Shown: one piece after another, positions 9,930 through 21,959 of the stretch | Layout of the letters: every line of letters starts with the position of its first letter | Position numbering within the stretch: position 1 is the stretch's first letter | Source: Brachynemurus nebulosus | Lineage: Eukaryota > Arthropoda > Insecta > Neuroptera > Myrmeleontidae | Reading direction: 5' to 3' | Length of the DNA stretch: 64,000 nt | NCBI GenBank assembly: GCA_035578155.1 | Contig: JAPWDM010000016.1 | Location: 8,227,044-8,291,043, forward strand | The notes under the pieces: model-generated | Databases searched by the model: none | The model's input: only the letters and a program-made list of their open reading frames with translations | What the model was told of the DNA's origin: nothing | Program-made: the position numbers and the translations under genes

Positions 9930-10615
9930 TTAATCTTGATACAAATTCTTGCAACAATAACAATATTAACTGCTTAAAGATTGCTGAAGAAGTGATTTGA
10001 GGAGGCACGCGAACCTCAATTTATACGATTTTGACTGCTCGAAAAATTCTGGAGGGGAATCACAAAAAAAGATGACACAGAATTTTTACAACGCAAATAA
10101 CCGAAGGCCAAATATTAAACCATAAATTCGAAGAAATTTATTTCGCATTTGAAACCTGATAAAGGACTGATGAATCATCAAAATCTTAACTAAACATTTT
10201 TAAAATTAAAACTTATATAAATAAACAAATTGAAAAAAACCCCGATTATTATCAGGCCATAAATTAAAAATTCCGAGAAAATTATTTCGTATTCGAGATC
10301 AAACAAATAAACTTACCAGTCATTAAAATCTTAAATAAGCATTTTTAAAATTAAAACATATAAATAAATTGAAAAAATATCCGAGTATGAGTCAGCAAAA
10401 TCTTATATAAACAAAGCTATATTAATGATTTTTGATGACATTAATGTAAACAAATTTATTTTTAATTCCTGGAACTAACAAGTTGTAACTTGTTTTTAAA
10501 TAAAATTCTTAGCTAAAAAAATCTTAAGTAAACAAACTCAAACCGTACAAAAGTCACGAGTTTTTTACTAAATAAACAACTTAATCTGTGCTGACACATA
10601 TACAAAAAAAAATTC
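9930..10615. other. AT-rich stretch without gene
   Basis: No coding frame or clear repeat. Two loosely similar segments around 10,190-10,240 and 10,320-10,380 (AATCTTAA-TAA-CATTTTTAAAATTAAAAC) suggest a local duplication. It separates the polymerase from the terminal repeat. Confidence 0.5.
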
Positions 10616-10619
10616 CCCT

Positions 10620-11500
10620 GAGGTACAGCCGACATCCGATTTTCCGAAGTACAGTAGCGGTCTGAAATCTGGACTCTGGACCCTGGAATCTGAAGTTAGT
10701 TTTGCGGTTTAAAATCTAGCGCTTGGTACGTAATAAGCACAGTACGCTTCAAAAATTGATCGGATACCTTTTTGGTCAGGGGGGTCTACACTTTTGACAC
10801 GGCAGTGTACCAAAAATTTAAGTACAGTACGGTGTCAAAAGTTTGGGGCCACCCCCTGAGTCAGGTTAACCCCACATTTCTGACGCGGTAGTGTACCTTT
10901 CGTTTAAGATGACGCAGTTAAGGCAAGCGCATGTTGGGGTCAAAGGCTAAGGTTTGCACGTACACAAAATAAGTACAGCACGCTTTAAAAAGTGATCGGA
11001 TACCTTTTTGATCAGGGGGTCCACACTTTTGACACGGCAGTGTACCAAAAATTTAAGTACAGTACGGTGTCAAAAGTTTGGGGCCACCCCCGAATTAGGA
11101 TAGTCCCCACATTTTTGACGTGGTAGTGTACCCCATCTATAAATTTGTGGTCTAAAATTCAGTCTGCGCATGCATCGTGTTCTAAATTCAGTCTGCGCAT
11201 GCGCCATGTTCTAAAATTCAGTCTGCGCATGTGTCGTGTACTAAAATTCAGTCTGCGCATGCGTTAGGTTTGCATTCAAAAACTACGTTAGTGCTGGCGG
11301 GTAATGGGTTAGCACAAATCCAAATCGTGATGAACAAATTGTGATGACGCATAATGGGTTAACTTGAATTTATTTTGTCGTTGATAATGAGTTATGTCTT
11401 AGGAATTTCAAGGCCAATAGTACGTGAGAGTTGTGGGATCAAATGTCAACAACAAATTTTAAATACATATACTCGATACGTGCCGGGTCAAAGGTCAATC
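10620..11500. repeat. Right terminal repeat of the first Polinton (truncated)
   Basis: Collinear with 53,650-54,705 of the complete element: the AGTAGCGGTC block, then repeats of ~230 bp containing TTGACACGGCAGTGTACC and TACAGTACGGTGTC, then four 30-35 bp repeats with TCAGTCTGCGCATGCG (11,155-11,265), then CGTGCCGGGTCAAAGGT. Homology stops near 11,500, about 110 bp short of the true end. Inside 10,615 there is no match to the second element, so here the terminal repeat is only ~0.9 kb plus the lost end. Confidence 0.8.
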
Positions 11501-11513
11501 TATACACGAGGTA

Positions 11514-11581
11514 CAGTAGGACCCTAACTACACGGTTCTAAATACCGTCAAAAAGTAGTCCGGATAATTGGGATTCTACTG
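11514..11581. repeat. Short pogo/Tigger-like MITE remnant
   Basis: Ends read CAGTAGGACCC and GGGATTCTACTG, a pogo-type terminal inverted repeat, preceded by TA. Only 68 bp remain. It abuts the broken end of the Polinton terminal repeat. Confidence 0.4.
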
Positions 11582-11862
11582 TGTTATAGAACTTTCCTAG
11601 CCCTGCTACTAAAAACCATGAAATTTTGACGTAAAAATCGTGCGGGAAAGGGCCGAAAAACTATTTTTGAATTAAACATACATTTTCATTTAAAGAACTG
11701 TAAATTTGTATCATAGCTTGAAAACCATAAAAACTATAAAGCTCCTGACTATAGCAATCGATTGTCGCCTCGGTATCTATAACTATTATTTGAACAATTT
11801 AACTAAATCTGTGGTTTAACCCTAATGAAAATGGCAACTCTCAAAAAACATAGACAAGATGA

Positions 11863-12551
11863 TCCAGAATTATGTACCGTAATTTCTAGAGCTGATAGTA
11901 CTTTAAAAACTAATGCTACCTTTTCATGTACACTTTTTTCCAAAACTCAATAATAAGGGAAATACAACCCTCGAAAGGGGTGAAACGAAAACAATTTTTT
12001 CCTAAATATGTTCCAAAAGCTTTTGAATAACGGTTGATATTTTAGGGGTACGTATTTTGCGTTAGGAGAATTAAATTTATGTTAACACTTATTCCACCAC
12101 TTATGATCAAGCGGTGGTTTTGGGTGGTAGGTGTGACTTATCACGTCATTTCTTTTTTAATTTGCAGTTATTTAAACGAAATTCTTAACAACGTGATTCC
12201 TCAGACAATCCCACGCAAAAGAGGTATACTTGTTATCGATAAATAATACAGTTTTCGAGTAATGTAAAGTAGAAGTATCTTATTTCCAAATTATTCCCTA
12301 ATCATAAGTAGTGAAATAATTAGTACCATAAATTTAATTATCTTGATGTTCATATGCACCCCTAAAATATGTGTCTATTATTCAAAAGCACCTAGAAATT
12401 ACAAAAAAAGAAGTCAGTTTCGTTCCACCCCTCTACATTCCATCCCTCTATCTCTCTGATTATTGAGTTTTGCAGAAAAAATGTACATGAAAAGATACCA
12501 TTATTTTTTAACGTACTATCAGCTCTGGCAATTACGGTACATAATTTTGGA
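11863..12551. repeat. Foldback element, ~690 bp
   Basis: Arms of about 200 bp (11,863-12,065 and 12,345-12,551) are inverted copies; the left arm has ATTATGTACCGTAATT and TATTTTAGGGGTACG, the right arm the reverse complements with changes. No coding frame. The small frames inside are chance. Confidence 0.7.
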
Positions 12552-12980
12552 CCAGCTTACATATACTAATCAACTTCATATCCATAACATTCCTATACAC
12601 TCCATATTGAATCGAAAAAAAAGACGGTTATTTTTTACAAAATATTTTTAATCTATTAATATACATTTTTATAACACCTGCTTCTAAAGTTCAATATTCG
12701 AGCGTTGTGTAGTGGGCGTAAAGAGCAGTTTTTTATATCATTGTAAAACAAATGACAGTAAATGTGCGCGAAAGTACAAGTGTGCGTGAAAGTAGCTAAA
12801 ACTATGCGAGAAAATAATGATATTCATTTATCAATGATAATCATATTCAAATTAACATGGAAACGATCAACAAATTAATAAAAAAAAACAACAACGTTCT
12901 ACAAATTAATAAAAATTGCTTAAAAATAATTAATTTTTTTTTTCTCTATTAAACTTTAGAAGCCGTCGTTATAAAAAATT
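12552..12980. other. AT-rich intergenic stretch
   Basis: Nothing supported beyond A/T runs and a short repeat of GTGCG(C/T)GAAAGTA at 12,762-12,795. Confidence 0.4.
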
Positions 12981-12983
12981 ATG

Positions 12984-13172
12984 TTCGATACGTATGCGTA
13001 AAGAGAGGTATCCGGTAGGCTTAAATTGGAGCACTCGCTAAAGGGACTGACGTATACACAACGAGATCTCGTGCGCTTACGCACTCGATCTCGTTGTGTA
13101 TACGTCAGTCCCTTAGACTCGTGCTCGAATTTAAGCCTACTAGAATACCTCTCTTTACGCATATGTATCGAA
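12984..13172. repeat. Near-perfect palindrome, 189 bp
   Basis: Two arms of about 90 bp with only a few mismatches, around a centre of GCGCTTACGCAC. Arms contain TACACAACGAGATC and AAAGAGAGGTAT and their reverse complements. The two overlapping frames reported on each strand are mirror images and not genes. Probably a small foldback MITE. Confidence 0.8.
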
Positions 13173-13970
13173 AATAACTATTTCACCATCATGTTTCAAG
13201 TAAAACAGTATATTTTTCTGTTGTATACATAAAACATCAAAACCTATAAAAAAACATATATCTGAATATTTAAATATTAATACATAAATATATTAAAAAT
13301 AAGTTGGTAGTTACTTATTATGTAAACAATAAATATTATTAATTCTTATTAAGTTCGCATACATTATAATAATAAACAAAGTGTAAAATACATAGCAAAT
13401 ATAAGATGTAATCTGCCTAATAAATGTGACTTCAATGGCGTCAGTATAAAGCGTTTAATACAAGTTTCAATCTGCGCATGTTCAATAAATTAACTATATT
13501 TACAGTTAAAAATACTATAGGCATAGGCAGGATTTGGAGGTGGCAATTGGGCGGGGGGGAGGTGCCCCCAATATTCGTGCGAATAAAAAATTAAAACTTG
13601 AACAAAATTTATTAAAGTGATATGGCAGAAGAAAAGGGGTGAGGATGCAGAAATTAAGTCAAGCATTTGTCGACCCGAATTGGTTTGCTATTCTAAGAAT
13701 TTCCCAACGTGGCTTTTATATTAAATATATTCCTTACCCCGCCAATATTTTTCTTATAATTCCGCCTATGATTATAAGTATTATTATTATTCATATAGTC
13801 AACTAAACTATATAGAGATAAAAGCAAAATAACACGGCCATCTAATTTATTTAACAATATATTTAGTTTAAAAAACCTTTGATTTTTGAAACACTTTCAT
13901 TGCCAAGCTAAAAATATAGGCTTTGTGGGATAGCCACATCTTTTAAGTTAAATACCGTGTTTGCGGGTTA

Positions 13971-14983
13971 CTTGAGCCCAGATTTGCAAATCATCTGATA
14001 ATTTCAAAAATTGCGCGTAACTGTTATACTTATTTGGGATAGGAAATTCAGTATATTAATCTATATATGACCACGGTTAGTTTATTATATAATATGGATC
14101 TTTTTCTTATGGCTCATAAATTTTATAGCTTTTTAGATTTTGGGCTCAAGTTAACCTCAAGATCGGGTTACTTGAGCCGAAACCTAAATTTCCAGGTGAT
14201 TTTCATTTGAAAACAGTTTGAGACCATTGTACAAACATATAAGGAACTTTACTTATTCAATACTCTTATCGCAGCATCCTGCATAACGTAGCGAATTTCC
14301 GTTTACAAAAATTAATTTTTGCTCGGAAACTAGTTGACATAGAATAATAGTTTAAAGACCTTTTTTGTGTGATTTTTTCTCCTCGTTCCAACAGTGTAAA
14401 AATTTTTGAATAAGAAAAAATTTTGGAAAAAAGTTAATTTTTTTCATGAAAATTTCCAAAAATAACATGTTTTGGGCATCGGACGTGCCTGGTTAACGAA
14501 CTTGTCCAACGGTTTAGGGCTTTTAGGAATTTCTGCTACAGTCTTGCACCATTTTGTACCAAAGTTATAATGGGCTCAAGTTACCCTAATTTTAAGGTTA
14601 TTTTACCGATTTATCAAAACCTTAATTTAAAAAATTAACGGAATGGTTGGCAGATGAACATATCTGAATTTAGTTTAGTAATGAACAAAGTAATAAAATT
14701 ATACACCTACCTTCCTTTGTAGACTACCACAATTACTTTTACAGTCAAAAGTTAGCAACGTAACAAAACATCAATTTCAAACAGAGAGTAAACAACAGGT
14801 GCCTCACCTCTAGTGTCAATTTTCAGAACTACCTAAACCTAAACACCGTAAACTTACTGTTGTTACCTACTAGCTAAACATCTAACTTACTTCTACTACT
14901 GACTAATATAAGCACAAAACAGAAAATAATACTTTTTTCCGTTTTGGGCTCAAGTTACACCACAGGGCTCAAGTAACCCGCAA
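13971..14983. mobile_element. Nonautonomous DNA transposon, ~1.0 kb
   Basis: Ends are a perfect 19-bp inverted repeat, TTGCGGGTTACTTGAGCCC and its complement. Inside, the core GGGTTACTTGAGCC or GGGCTCAAGTTAC recurs at about 14,164, 14,572 and 14,945, like subterminal binding sites. No transposase frame and no clear target duplication. Superfamily not assigned. Confidence 0.65.
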
Positions 14984-15168
14984 CTAAGGTAAGTAGGATC
15001 ATATATTTGTCACGCTATATCGCGTGGTTGTCCATATAGTAAAGTAGACGTATCACGCGATATAGCGTGATCAGCAATGAAGGTGTTAAACCATCCTTAT
15101 TCAAATTTTTAACTGAAATATACTTATTAATTAAATTAAAAATCACAAAGTGATTGAAAAAATTATCC

Positions 15169-15240
15169 GGATCGGCCGGGAATCGAACCCAGGATCTTCT
15201 GGTAACTAGCCAGACGTGCTAACCTCTACACCAACGATCC
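15169..15240 (-). tRNA. tRNA-Thr(AGT)-like, inverted copy
   Basis: The 72-base cloverleaf is a mirror copy of the one at 15,676: D stem GTGT/GCAC, anticodon stem TCTGG/CCAGA, loop with AGT, T arm CTGGG-TTCGATT-CCCGG. Pair 7-66 is a T-C mismatch and base 37 is T, unusual for a working tRNA. No CCA. Likely SINE-borne. Confidence 0.5.
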
Positions 15241-15675
15241 CATGCTCGGTAAGCGGCCGAGCCGGACACCCATTCAATCACCTATGTGTATTAGTACTCT
15301 TCTCTGATTCGAGAGACAGTTACAATTTTAATTTCAAATATTATCGAGTGCTTGTGAGACACTACTACGTATGACAAACTATTGTTTGCATTTCAACACA
15401 CGCAGTGACTTTGTGATTTTTAATTTACATGTGGTTTTTGGTCATACTATACCAAAGAAATCGAGTGCTAAAGTTTCAGTTTAGCTGAACGATTAGTGAA
15501 CATATCAATACTGCGTGTGTTGAAATGCAAACAAAAGTTTGTCATACGTAGTAGTGTCTCACAAGCACTCGATAATATTTGAAATTAAAATTGTAACTGA
15601 TTCTCGAATCAGAGAAGAGTACTAATACACATAGGTGATTGAATGGGTGTCCGGCTCGGCCGCTTACCGAGCATG

Positions 15676-15747
15676 GGATCGTTGGTGTAGAGGTTAGCAC
15701 GTCTGGCTAGTTACCAGAAGATCCTGGGTTCGATTCCCGGCCGATCC
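15676..15747 (+). tRNA. tRNA-Thr(AGT)-like sequence
   Basis: A 72-base cloverleaf with acceptor GGATCG/CGATCC, anticodon AGT at 15,709-15,711, and box A (TGGTGTAGAGG) and box B (GGTTCGATTCC) promoter elements. The 7-66 mismatch and T37 argue against a decoding tRNA; placement in a palindrome points to a SINE or pseudo-tRNA. Confidence 0.5.
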
Positions 15748-15935
15748 GGATAATTTTTTCAATCACTTTGTGATTTTTAATTTACATGTGGTTTTTGGTC
15801 ATACTATACCAAAGAAATCGAGTGCTTAAAGTTTCAGTTTAGCTGAACGATTAGTGAACATATCAATACTGCGTGTGTTGAAATGCAAACAAAAGTTTGT
15901 CATACGTAGTAGTGTCTCACAAGCACTCGATAATA

Positions 15936-16850
15936 TTTGAAATTGAAATATACTTTTTTAAATGATATAACTATATAAATAGTTGCTTGAAACAAATTTT
16001 TAACCATATTATAAAATATTGCAAACTAAATGATGTAGTAATTTTTGTTAATATATTTTATTAGTTTTGCTAATTTATAGTTAAAAGAAATCAATATTTT
16101 CAACACAGACCATTTAGTTATTTTGGTGAAATTTTTTTCTCACTCTATATTGTATAGTATACGTACATACATATTAACATATTTTCTATGATAAAATTGT
16201 CTAGTTTTACATTTACGTGCAGTTGTTACTATTATAGAAAAAAACTTTTAGACTTAAAATACGCATCATTTGTATAGATAACGCTAGTTAGTTTGCTCAA
16301 TTAAACATTTGACATGAAATTATCTCATCAATATCAAATTATATTGAAATGTTACTAGAAGTACATACCTAATGTGTACTAATTCTTATAATCAGTAATA
16401 AATTACCTATTATTAGAATTTATACTTAAAATCAAAGTTACTAATCTTTTACTGACAATAAATTTTTCTCTAATTTTACTGAAATTTAGTTCTTTTCCAA
16501 TTACCTATCTTTAACCATTACACTTAAACAAAGTGGACACTTAATCAAAGTAGATTGCTTTTAAATGCAATTAAAAGGTTAGTTTTTGAAATAAAATTTG
16601 AAAAAAAATAGTTTTTTATGAAAAGAAAAATGCTTTGTGTCACACAGTGTCGTTTTTTTTCTAAATGAAACACAATCCCGCTATATTTTGGGTAAGTTTT
16701 GGGCCCAATTTGAATCTGGCCCAATTTTAAGAGAATCGTGGGAGCACCAAAACAATAAATCTTTTCCAAATGAGTTGGATATAATATTTTGGTCAATTAT
16801 TTACATCATATCTTATTCAACTTCCTAGAGCAATTTGGAGGGAGTAGAGT
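15936..16850. other. AT-rich stretch, nothing recognised
   Basis: No gene or clear repeat seen. The opposed small frames at 16,545-16,828 show no family features. Confidence 0.4.
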
Positions 16851-16859
16851 AAGAAAAGT

Positions 16860-17450
16860 GTTTTGGAGGGAGTCTGATACGCTTATAGCTACCCAGAATT
16901 GACCTAGGAAGCTGAAATTTTGTATATTGATTGAGTTGGTACCTAGAATGTGCTTTTTTAGGATTTAATGTTTAGCTCTCACCCTCATCATATTTACCGA
17001 AAAATTTCATATTTTTTCGTCGTTTTCGAAGTTTGTGTCAAGCCTAAAGACTCCCTGTATAGACCTGAAAAGCTGAAATTTTGTATTCGGATTAAGTTAA
17101 TATCAAGCTGTGCCTTCTAGATGTTTCAATTTTTGACCATTATTTCCACAATTTCAAGCTTTTTCGTGTTTTTCGGTGGAACTGTCAAAGGTATAAACCC
17201 TGCAAATAAACCTAAAGGGCAGAAGTTTTGTATATGGGCTAAATTAGTATTCAGAGTGTACCTTTTGGGAGTTTGAGTTTTTGTCCCCTTACCCCCACAA
17301 TTTCATGGTTTTTCGTGCTTTTTGATAGGTCTGACACGCCTAGTGACTCTTTGAATAAGCTGAGAGGGCTAAAATTTTGCATATATATTGAGTTAGTATC
17401 CAGAATGTGCCTTTTAAAGATTCTACACAGACAAAAATGGAAGGTGGACA
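16860..17450. repeat. Diverged ~150-bp tandem repeat, four units
   Basis: Units start with a variant of GCTGAAATTTTGTATA then TGAGTTAGTAT near 16,905, 17,071, 17,222 and 17,370 (spacing 166, 151, 148). A related array in opposite orientation at 45,890-46,126 plus 54,819-54,850 is the target of the complete Polinton, and the unit at 16,920-16,965 is its empty-site relative. Confidence 0.75.
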
Positions 17451-17787
17451 AGATAATTATTTCAAGGCCCTCTACTTTGATTTTTTTAATTTCTTAGAAA
17501 TTAGGCGACGAGCAAAAAAAATTTTGAACCCCTTTGCAGGCCCTTTAGAATGTCTTCCTAAAAATTTGCTTTTCCGGGGTCCCTTTTCTTCTGATTTTTC
17601 AAAAATTTTTCCTAAAAATTAAATGACGAGCAAAAAAACCACAATTGGCTGACAATCTTCGTCAACCTTCTTTTGCGCCACCTCTAATTCTACATTCTCT
17701 TGCCCACCACTTCTCCTGTTCTTACCCCGAATTGTTATGTGGATTTGAAACGATTTAGTTTCATAATAATAGTATGCAAGTAGGCAT

Positions 17788-18516
17788 ATAGTCTAATAGC
17801 ACTAAATTTTATTTATACATTAATTTTAGAATAGACATAAAAATTTTTTAAAAAGAGATTCTTGTAGGGATTGCCTAGGAGAACATTTGTGCAAAATGTT
17901 AACTCCCGGAAATGTTTTTTTGTATCATGAATAGCGTTTTTTTACCTTTCACCGCTTACGTAGCGAAAACGGTGATAGATACATTAAAAGTGTTAAGACC
18001 TTTCTTGTAGAGAATCGAATTCTCTACAAAAAAGTCCGCCAGAGCACCTGTCCATCTTATACAGGTGAAAAGATACAGCGCTCCATGCGCGCACTCAAAA
18101 ATTCACTTTAGCTAGCGTTCCGGTAAGGTTCCGGACGGCACACCCTGCCGGAACGCTAGAAAAAGTGGATTTTTGAGTGCGCGTTTGGAGCGCTGTATCT
18201 GTTCACCTGTATAAGATAGGCAGGTGCTCTGGCAGACTTTTTTGTAGAGAATTCGATTCTCTACAAGAAAGGTCTTAACACTTTTTAATGTATCTATCAC
18301 CGTTTTCGCTACGTAAGCGGTGAAAGGTAAAAAAACGCTATTTATGACTTTTCAATATTGTTTAAACAATATAAAAAAACATTTCCGGGGGTTCACATTT
18401 TGCACAAATGTTCTCCTCGGTAATCCCTACAAGAATCTCTTTTTAAATTTTTTTTATATCTATTCTAAAATTAATGTTTAGTGAGATAGGGCTTAAAATT
18501 AGTGCTATTGGACTAA
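17788..18516. repeat. Large foldback element, ~730 bp
   Basis: Almost the whole length is one palindrome centred near 18,135, with arms of about 350 bp holding TCACCGCTTACGTAGCGAAAACG, split here as TCACCGCTTACGTAG and CGAAAACG, and AGAGAATCGAATTCTCT, itself a short palindrome. No coding frame survives. A nonautonomous foldback or MITE. Confidence 0.8.
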
Positions 18517-18599
18517 TAGTAATTTTAAAAAGAAAAAATAAATTAATGGTTATCGCAGATGTAATAAACAAGTAATTTAAAAAATATTATCAATGTCAC

Positions 18600-18860
18600 A
18601 TTTATTTATAAAATAGAAATTTTGAGTTTCTGGGGAAGAAAAGAAAACCTCGAAAAATCCTTTCAGTTCACATTTTAAGGTTCTTTTTTAACATTTAAAC
18701 AATAGAAACATAAATTTCAATCACATTTAGATATCTTAAAAATATTGAAGAGGAGAGGAAATTCAGCTATCGTGATGGAGCTCTAGTGCTCACGGCTTTT
18801 TTAGTGAATTTCCAGAATGGAATTTACAGCCTTCTTCATGACGCAACTTCAGCCCGAGAC
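18600..18860. repeat. Fragment of dispersed foldback family
   Basis: Shares CACATTTAGATATCTT and CGTGATGGxxCxCxxxTxCTCAC with copies at 20,154-21,170 and 34,845-35,010. One arm only. Confidence 0.55.
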
Positions 18861-18916
18861 TATAGCAGAAATTAGTTTTGAGATCCCTAGAACCCAAAAA
18901 TAACATTCACTAAAAT

Positions 18917-18917
18917 T

Positions 18918-18965
<48 letters not shown>
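18917..18965. repeat. (TA)n microsatellite
   Basis: Uninterrupted TA run with a short GTGTGTGTA end. Confidence 0.95.
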
Positions 18966-18974
<9 letters not shown>

Positions 18975-19128
18975 ATATATTGGATATTTTACCTTTCTAA
19001 CAGTAAAAGTATTTCCAAAACCCGTTGTGTAGTCTTCTATGCCGCATTTGCATCCGCAGGAGAGTTGTGGATCTTAAATAACACAACCTGTACCTCTCTA
19101 AAATAGTTTACCTCTGTAATAGTGAGAA

Positions 19129-19270
<142 letters not shown>

Positions 19271-19299
19271 ATACTACCTGATACGGCTTCGCTCGCGTG

Positions 19300-20023
19300 G
19301 CTTTTGAAATTATGGAATCTAGTTAAAACATATAAAGTGTACTTTCATCACGTCGCTATTACGCGACTTTGTATTATGACTTTTTTTTGGAATTTTCCCC
19401 CAGAAATACAATATTTTCCCCAGGCAAAAAATAGACTATAACATTCCTTTAACAACATTCGAAGTCCAAATGAAATCAATGATTCTTCTTTATACTGTTT
19501 TAAATATATATTTTCCCACGGGAATAAGACTTTCCACGGGAGTTAGATACTTTCCTGGGATAGAAAGTAGTATGTGTCCTTTCTCATCGTCTCTGTAAAC
19601 AACATGCAAAGTTTGAAATCAATCATGCTTTTTTTAATAGTCAGTTGTTATTTCATTGTTTCGTTTTAAATACATTTTCCTTCGGAAATGAGATATTTTA
19701 TCCGGATAAAAAATAACCTATGTTTATCGCTGTATTCCACGGGAAATTTCCCGGGGTATAAAGTAGTTTGTGTCCTTTCTCATCCCTTCTGTTAGCAATA
19801 TACACAGTTTGAAATCATTTATCCGTTTTTTAATAGTCAGCTGTTGTAATTTAATGCATTTTCCCTCGGGAATGAAATATTTTCCCGAAATAAAGGGTAG
19901 CCTATAACCTTCTCTGGCCCGCAAACAACGTCTGTGCAAAGTTTCAAGTTGATTGGTTAAGGTGTTGAGGCGTGAAAGCCAGTCAAACAAACAAACTCAC
20001 TTTCGCATTTATAATATTAATAA

Positions 20024-20027
<4 letters not shown>
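19300..20027 (+). mobile_element. RTE-like LINE or SINE 3' tail
   Basis: Three or four degenerate modules (TTTTCCC-CGGGAAT-AGATA-TTTCC) are followed by AAGGTGTTGAGGCGTGAAAG, AAACAAACAAACTCACTTTCG and CATTTATAATATTAATAAGGA, then (TA)n. This ending is common at insect RTE-type LINE or SINE tails. No reverse transcriptase is left; the minus frame at 19,724-19,990 is antisense. Confidence 0.55.

Positions 20028-20108
<81 letters not shown>
20028..20108. repeat. (TA)n microsatellite at the tail end
   Basis: Directly follows the RTE-like tail, consistent with a tail-derived microsatellite. Confidence 0.9.
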
Positions 20109-20110
<2 letters not shown>

Positions 20111-20153
20111 TTATATTACATAAAGTCCGCCCAGAATATACGGTCGAGCTGAT

Positions 20154-21170
20154 TTTTTAACGAATTGTATTATTGGCTTTTTCCGGCTAACTGCTAGCGA
20201 CGTAAAATTGAAATTTACTGAGATTCAGCCCTTAAAAACTTAAAGCCTTTTTTTAAAGGCCGATCAGCCAGACATTTATCATCAGTTTTGAAAACATCAG
20301 AATGGCAATCCCCCTGTACCCTTTCAACCACATTTAGATATCTTGAAAATACCGAAGATATAAAGAAAAATTCGACTTCCGTGATGGGGCCCCGCTACTC
20401 ACAGCTTTTTTAATCATAAAGTAGGAATTTTGGATTTTTTGGAAAGAAAAAATATCTTCAACAAAGCCTTCTAATTCACTGTTTAAGATCCTTTTTTAGT
20501 ATTTAAGAAAAAACACAAAGGCTATTGGCAGATGAGCTTGGGTTGGAATGCCTTTGTACGTATGTGTTGTATTGAATTTGAACTGTATTAATTTTTTTCG
20601 CTGCTAACTGCTATCGACATAAAATTGAAATTTACTGAATTTCAGCCCTTAAAAACTTACCCCTTGGTGGTAAGAAATTATTTTTTGAAAGTGGAAAAAT
20701 CTTTTGAATGACTTGATGGATTTGGCTGAAAATTTTATATGTTTCAGATACCTCTATAGTCTATAGTATGTCTCAGAAAAAAATTTCAGCTTCAAAAAGA
20801 TTATTTTTATCAACTTGTAGCTATGGTATAATTATCAAATTTTTTTGCCGCCTTCTTACTATGATCCATGCAACATATAATTTTTTTAGAATTAATTTCC
20901 GGGTGCGTCATAGTTAAAAAAACGCCGTGAGCAGCGAGGTCCCATCACGGAAGTCGAATTTTTCGCTGCATCTTCGGTATTTTCACGATTTCTAAATGTG
21001 GTTGAAAGGGTACTGGCGGATTGTCATTTCGGTGTTCTCAGAACTGATGATAAGTGTCCGACTGATCGGGGCTTTAAAAAAGCGTTAAGTTTTTAAGGGC
21101 TGAATTTCAGTAAATTTCAATTTTATATCGGTAGCAGTTAGCAGAAAAAAGTCAACACAATTCGTACGAG
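20154..21170. repeat. Foldback element, ~1.0 kb
   Basis: Arms of about 250 bp (20,154-20,411 and 20,916-21,170) are inverted copies containing AGCCCTTAAAAACTTA and TCCGTGATGGGGCC. A third copy of the end segment lies at 20,600-20,660. Same family as 18.6 and 34.9 kb. Confidence 0.7.
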
Positions 21171-21327
21171 GGCATTACTACCCATACTTATCCACCAATA
21201 GCTTTTGTGTTTTATTTTTAAATATTAAAAAAGGACCTTAAATAGTGAACTGGAAGGCTTTTATGAATATATTTTTTATTTTCAAAAAATCAAAAATTTA
21301 TATTTTATAAATAAAAACTGACTTTTA

Positions 21328-21792
21328 TAGGGGAGGTTGGGGCAAAATGGGGTACTTAAGAAACCGTTATGATTTTAAGGACTGAAATATGCTGAATCTT
21401 ATTATTTTCAGTTGTAATTAAAGTAAAATAATCAAATTTCGAGCTGTCGTAAGAAAAAATATTTTTTTTTTGCGGGCAAAATGGGGTACCCCTTAATAAT
21501 GTAAGATTATAAATATATTCATAAGGAAACGAAGCTACTAAATAATAATATTTTTTTAGGAGTAATTTACGTCAAACGAATGACCATTTATATTAGTAGT
21601 GGATGCAGAGGCGAAAAATAATTATTTTTTTAATAATTCTTACTACATAAAGTTATATTATCAATATTTTTTGTAAATATTTATAATATATTATAATATA
21701 TATTTATTTGGTTTTCAATATTATCAAATTTGAAAACATAAAAATTTTTACCAAATTTTTGGGGTACTCCATTTTGCCCCCACCCCTCCCTT
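21328..21792. repeat. MITE with GC-rich terminal inverted repeats
   Basis: Ends GGGGAGGTTGGGGCAAAATG and the complement CATTTTGCCCCCACCCCTCC flank ~400 bp of AT-rich DNA with an internal GGCAAAATGGGGTACC. The core GGGGCAAAATGGGGTAC is a common insect MITE end. No transposase. Confidence 0.65.
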
Positions 21793-21959
21793 AATATTTT
21801 TTAAATGACAATATTTTACAGTTAGTTCACTTGTCTTTCTAAATTTACCTTGCCTACTTATATTAGTATTAAAATGAATCACGTTAATCAGGTAAAACAA
21901 TACCATTGAATTCCGACTGTGGCGACACGCCACTGGGTGTATCCAGTGGGCCACCACTG

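Larger units (their letters stand above)
1..11500. mobile_element. Polinton/Maverick (adintovirus-like) element, partial, left end outside window
   Basis: Seen: one block holds capsid-like, penton-like, PLA2, packaging-ATPase and family B polymerase reading frames, ending in a repeat (10,620-11,500) that matches the terminal repeats of the complete element at 46,133-54,812. Known: this set of virion genes with a protein-primed polymerase defines Polintons and adintoviruses; PLA2 genes are reported in some insect members. Inferred: an endogenous, decayed copy whose integrase and left terminus lie before base 1. The last ~110 bp of the right terminal repeat are missing. Most genes carry stops or frameshifts, so it is not a functional unit. 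Confidence 0.85.
15131..15935. repeat. tRNA-containing foldback with direct repeat
   Basis: Arms 15,131-15,405 and 15,510-15,783 are inverted copies around a ~104-bp loop. Each arm carries a tRNA-Thr-like sequence in opposite orientation. The loop plus part of the right arm (about 15,409-15,583) is repeated directly at 15,761-15,935. This is a tRNA-derived SINE or element caught in an inverted duplication. Confidence 0.75.

Noticed and set aside
15676..15747. Ordinary functional tRNA-Thr gene
   Set aside because: Acceptor mismatch 7-66, T at position 37 and location in an inverted duplication make a SINE or pseudo-tRNA more likely, though not certain.
16637..17622. Small ORFs over the 150-bp repeats as genes
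   Set aside because: No family features, and they follow a diverged tandem repeat.
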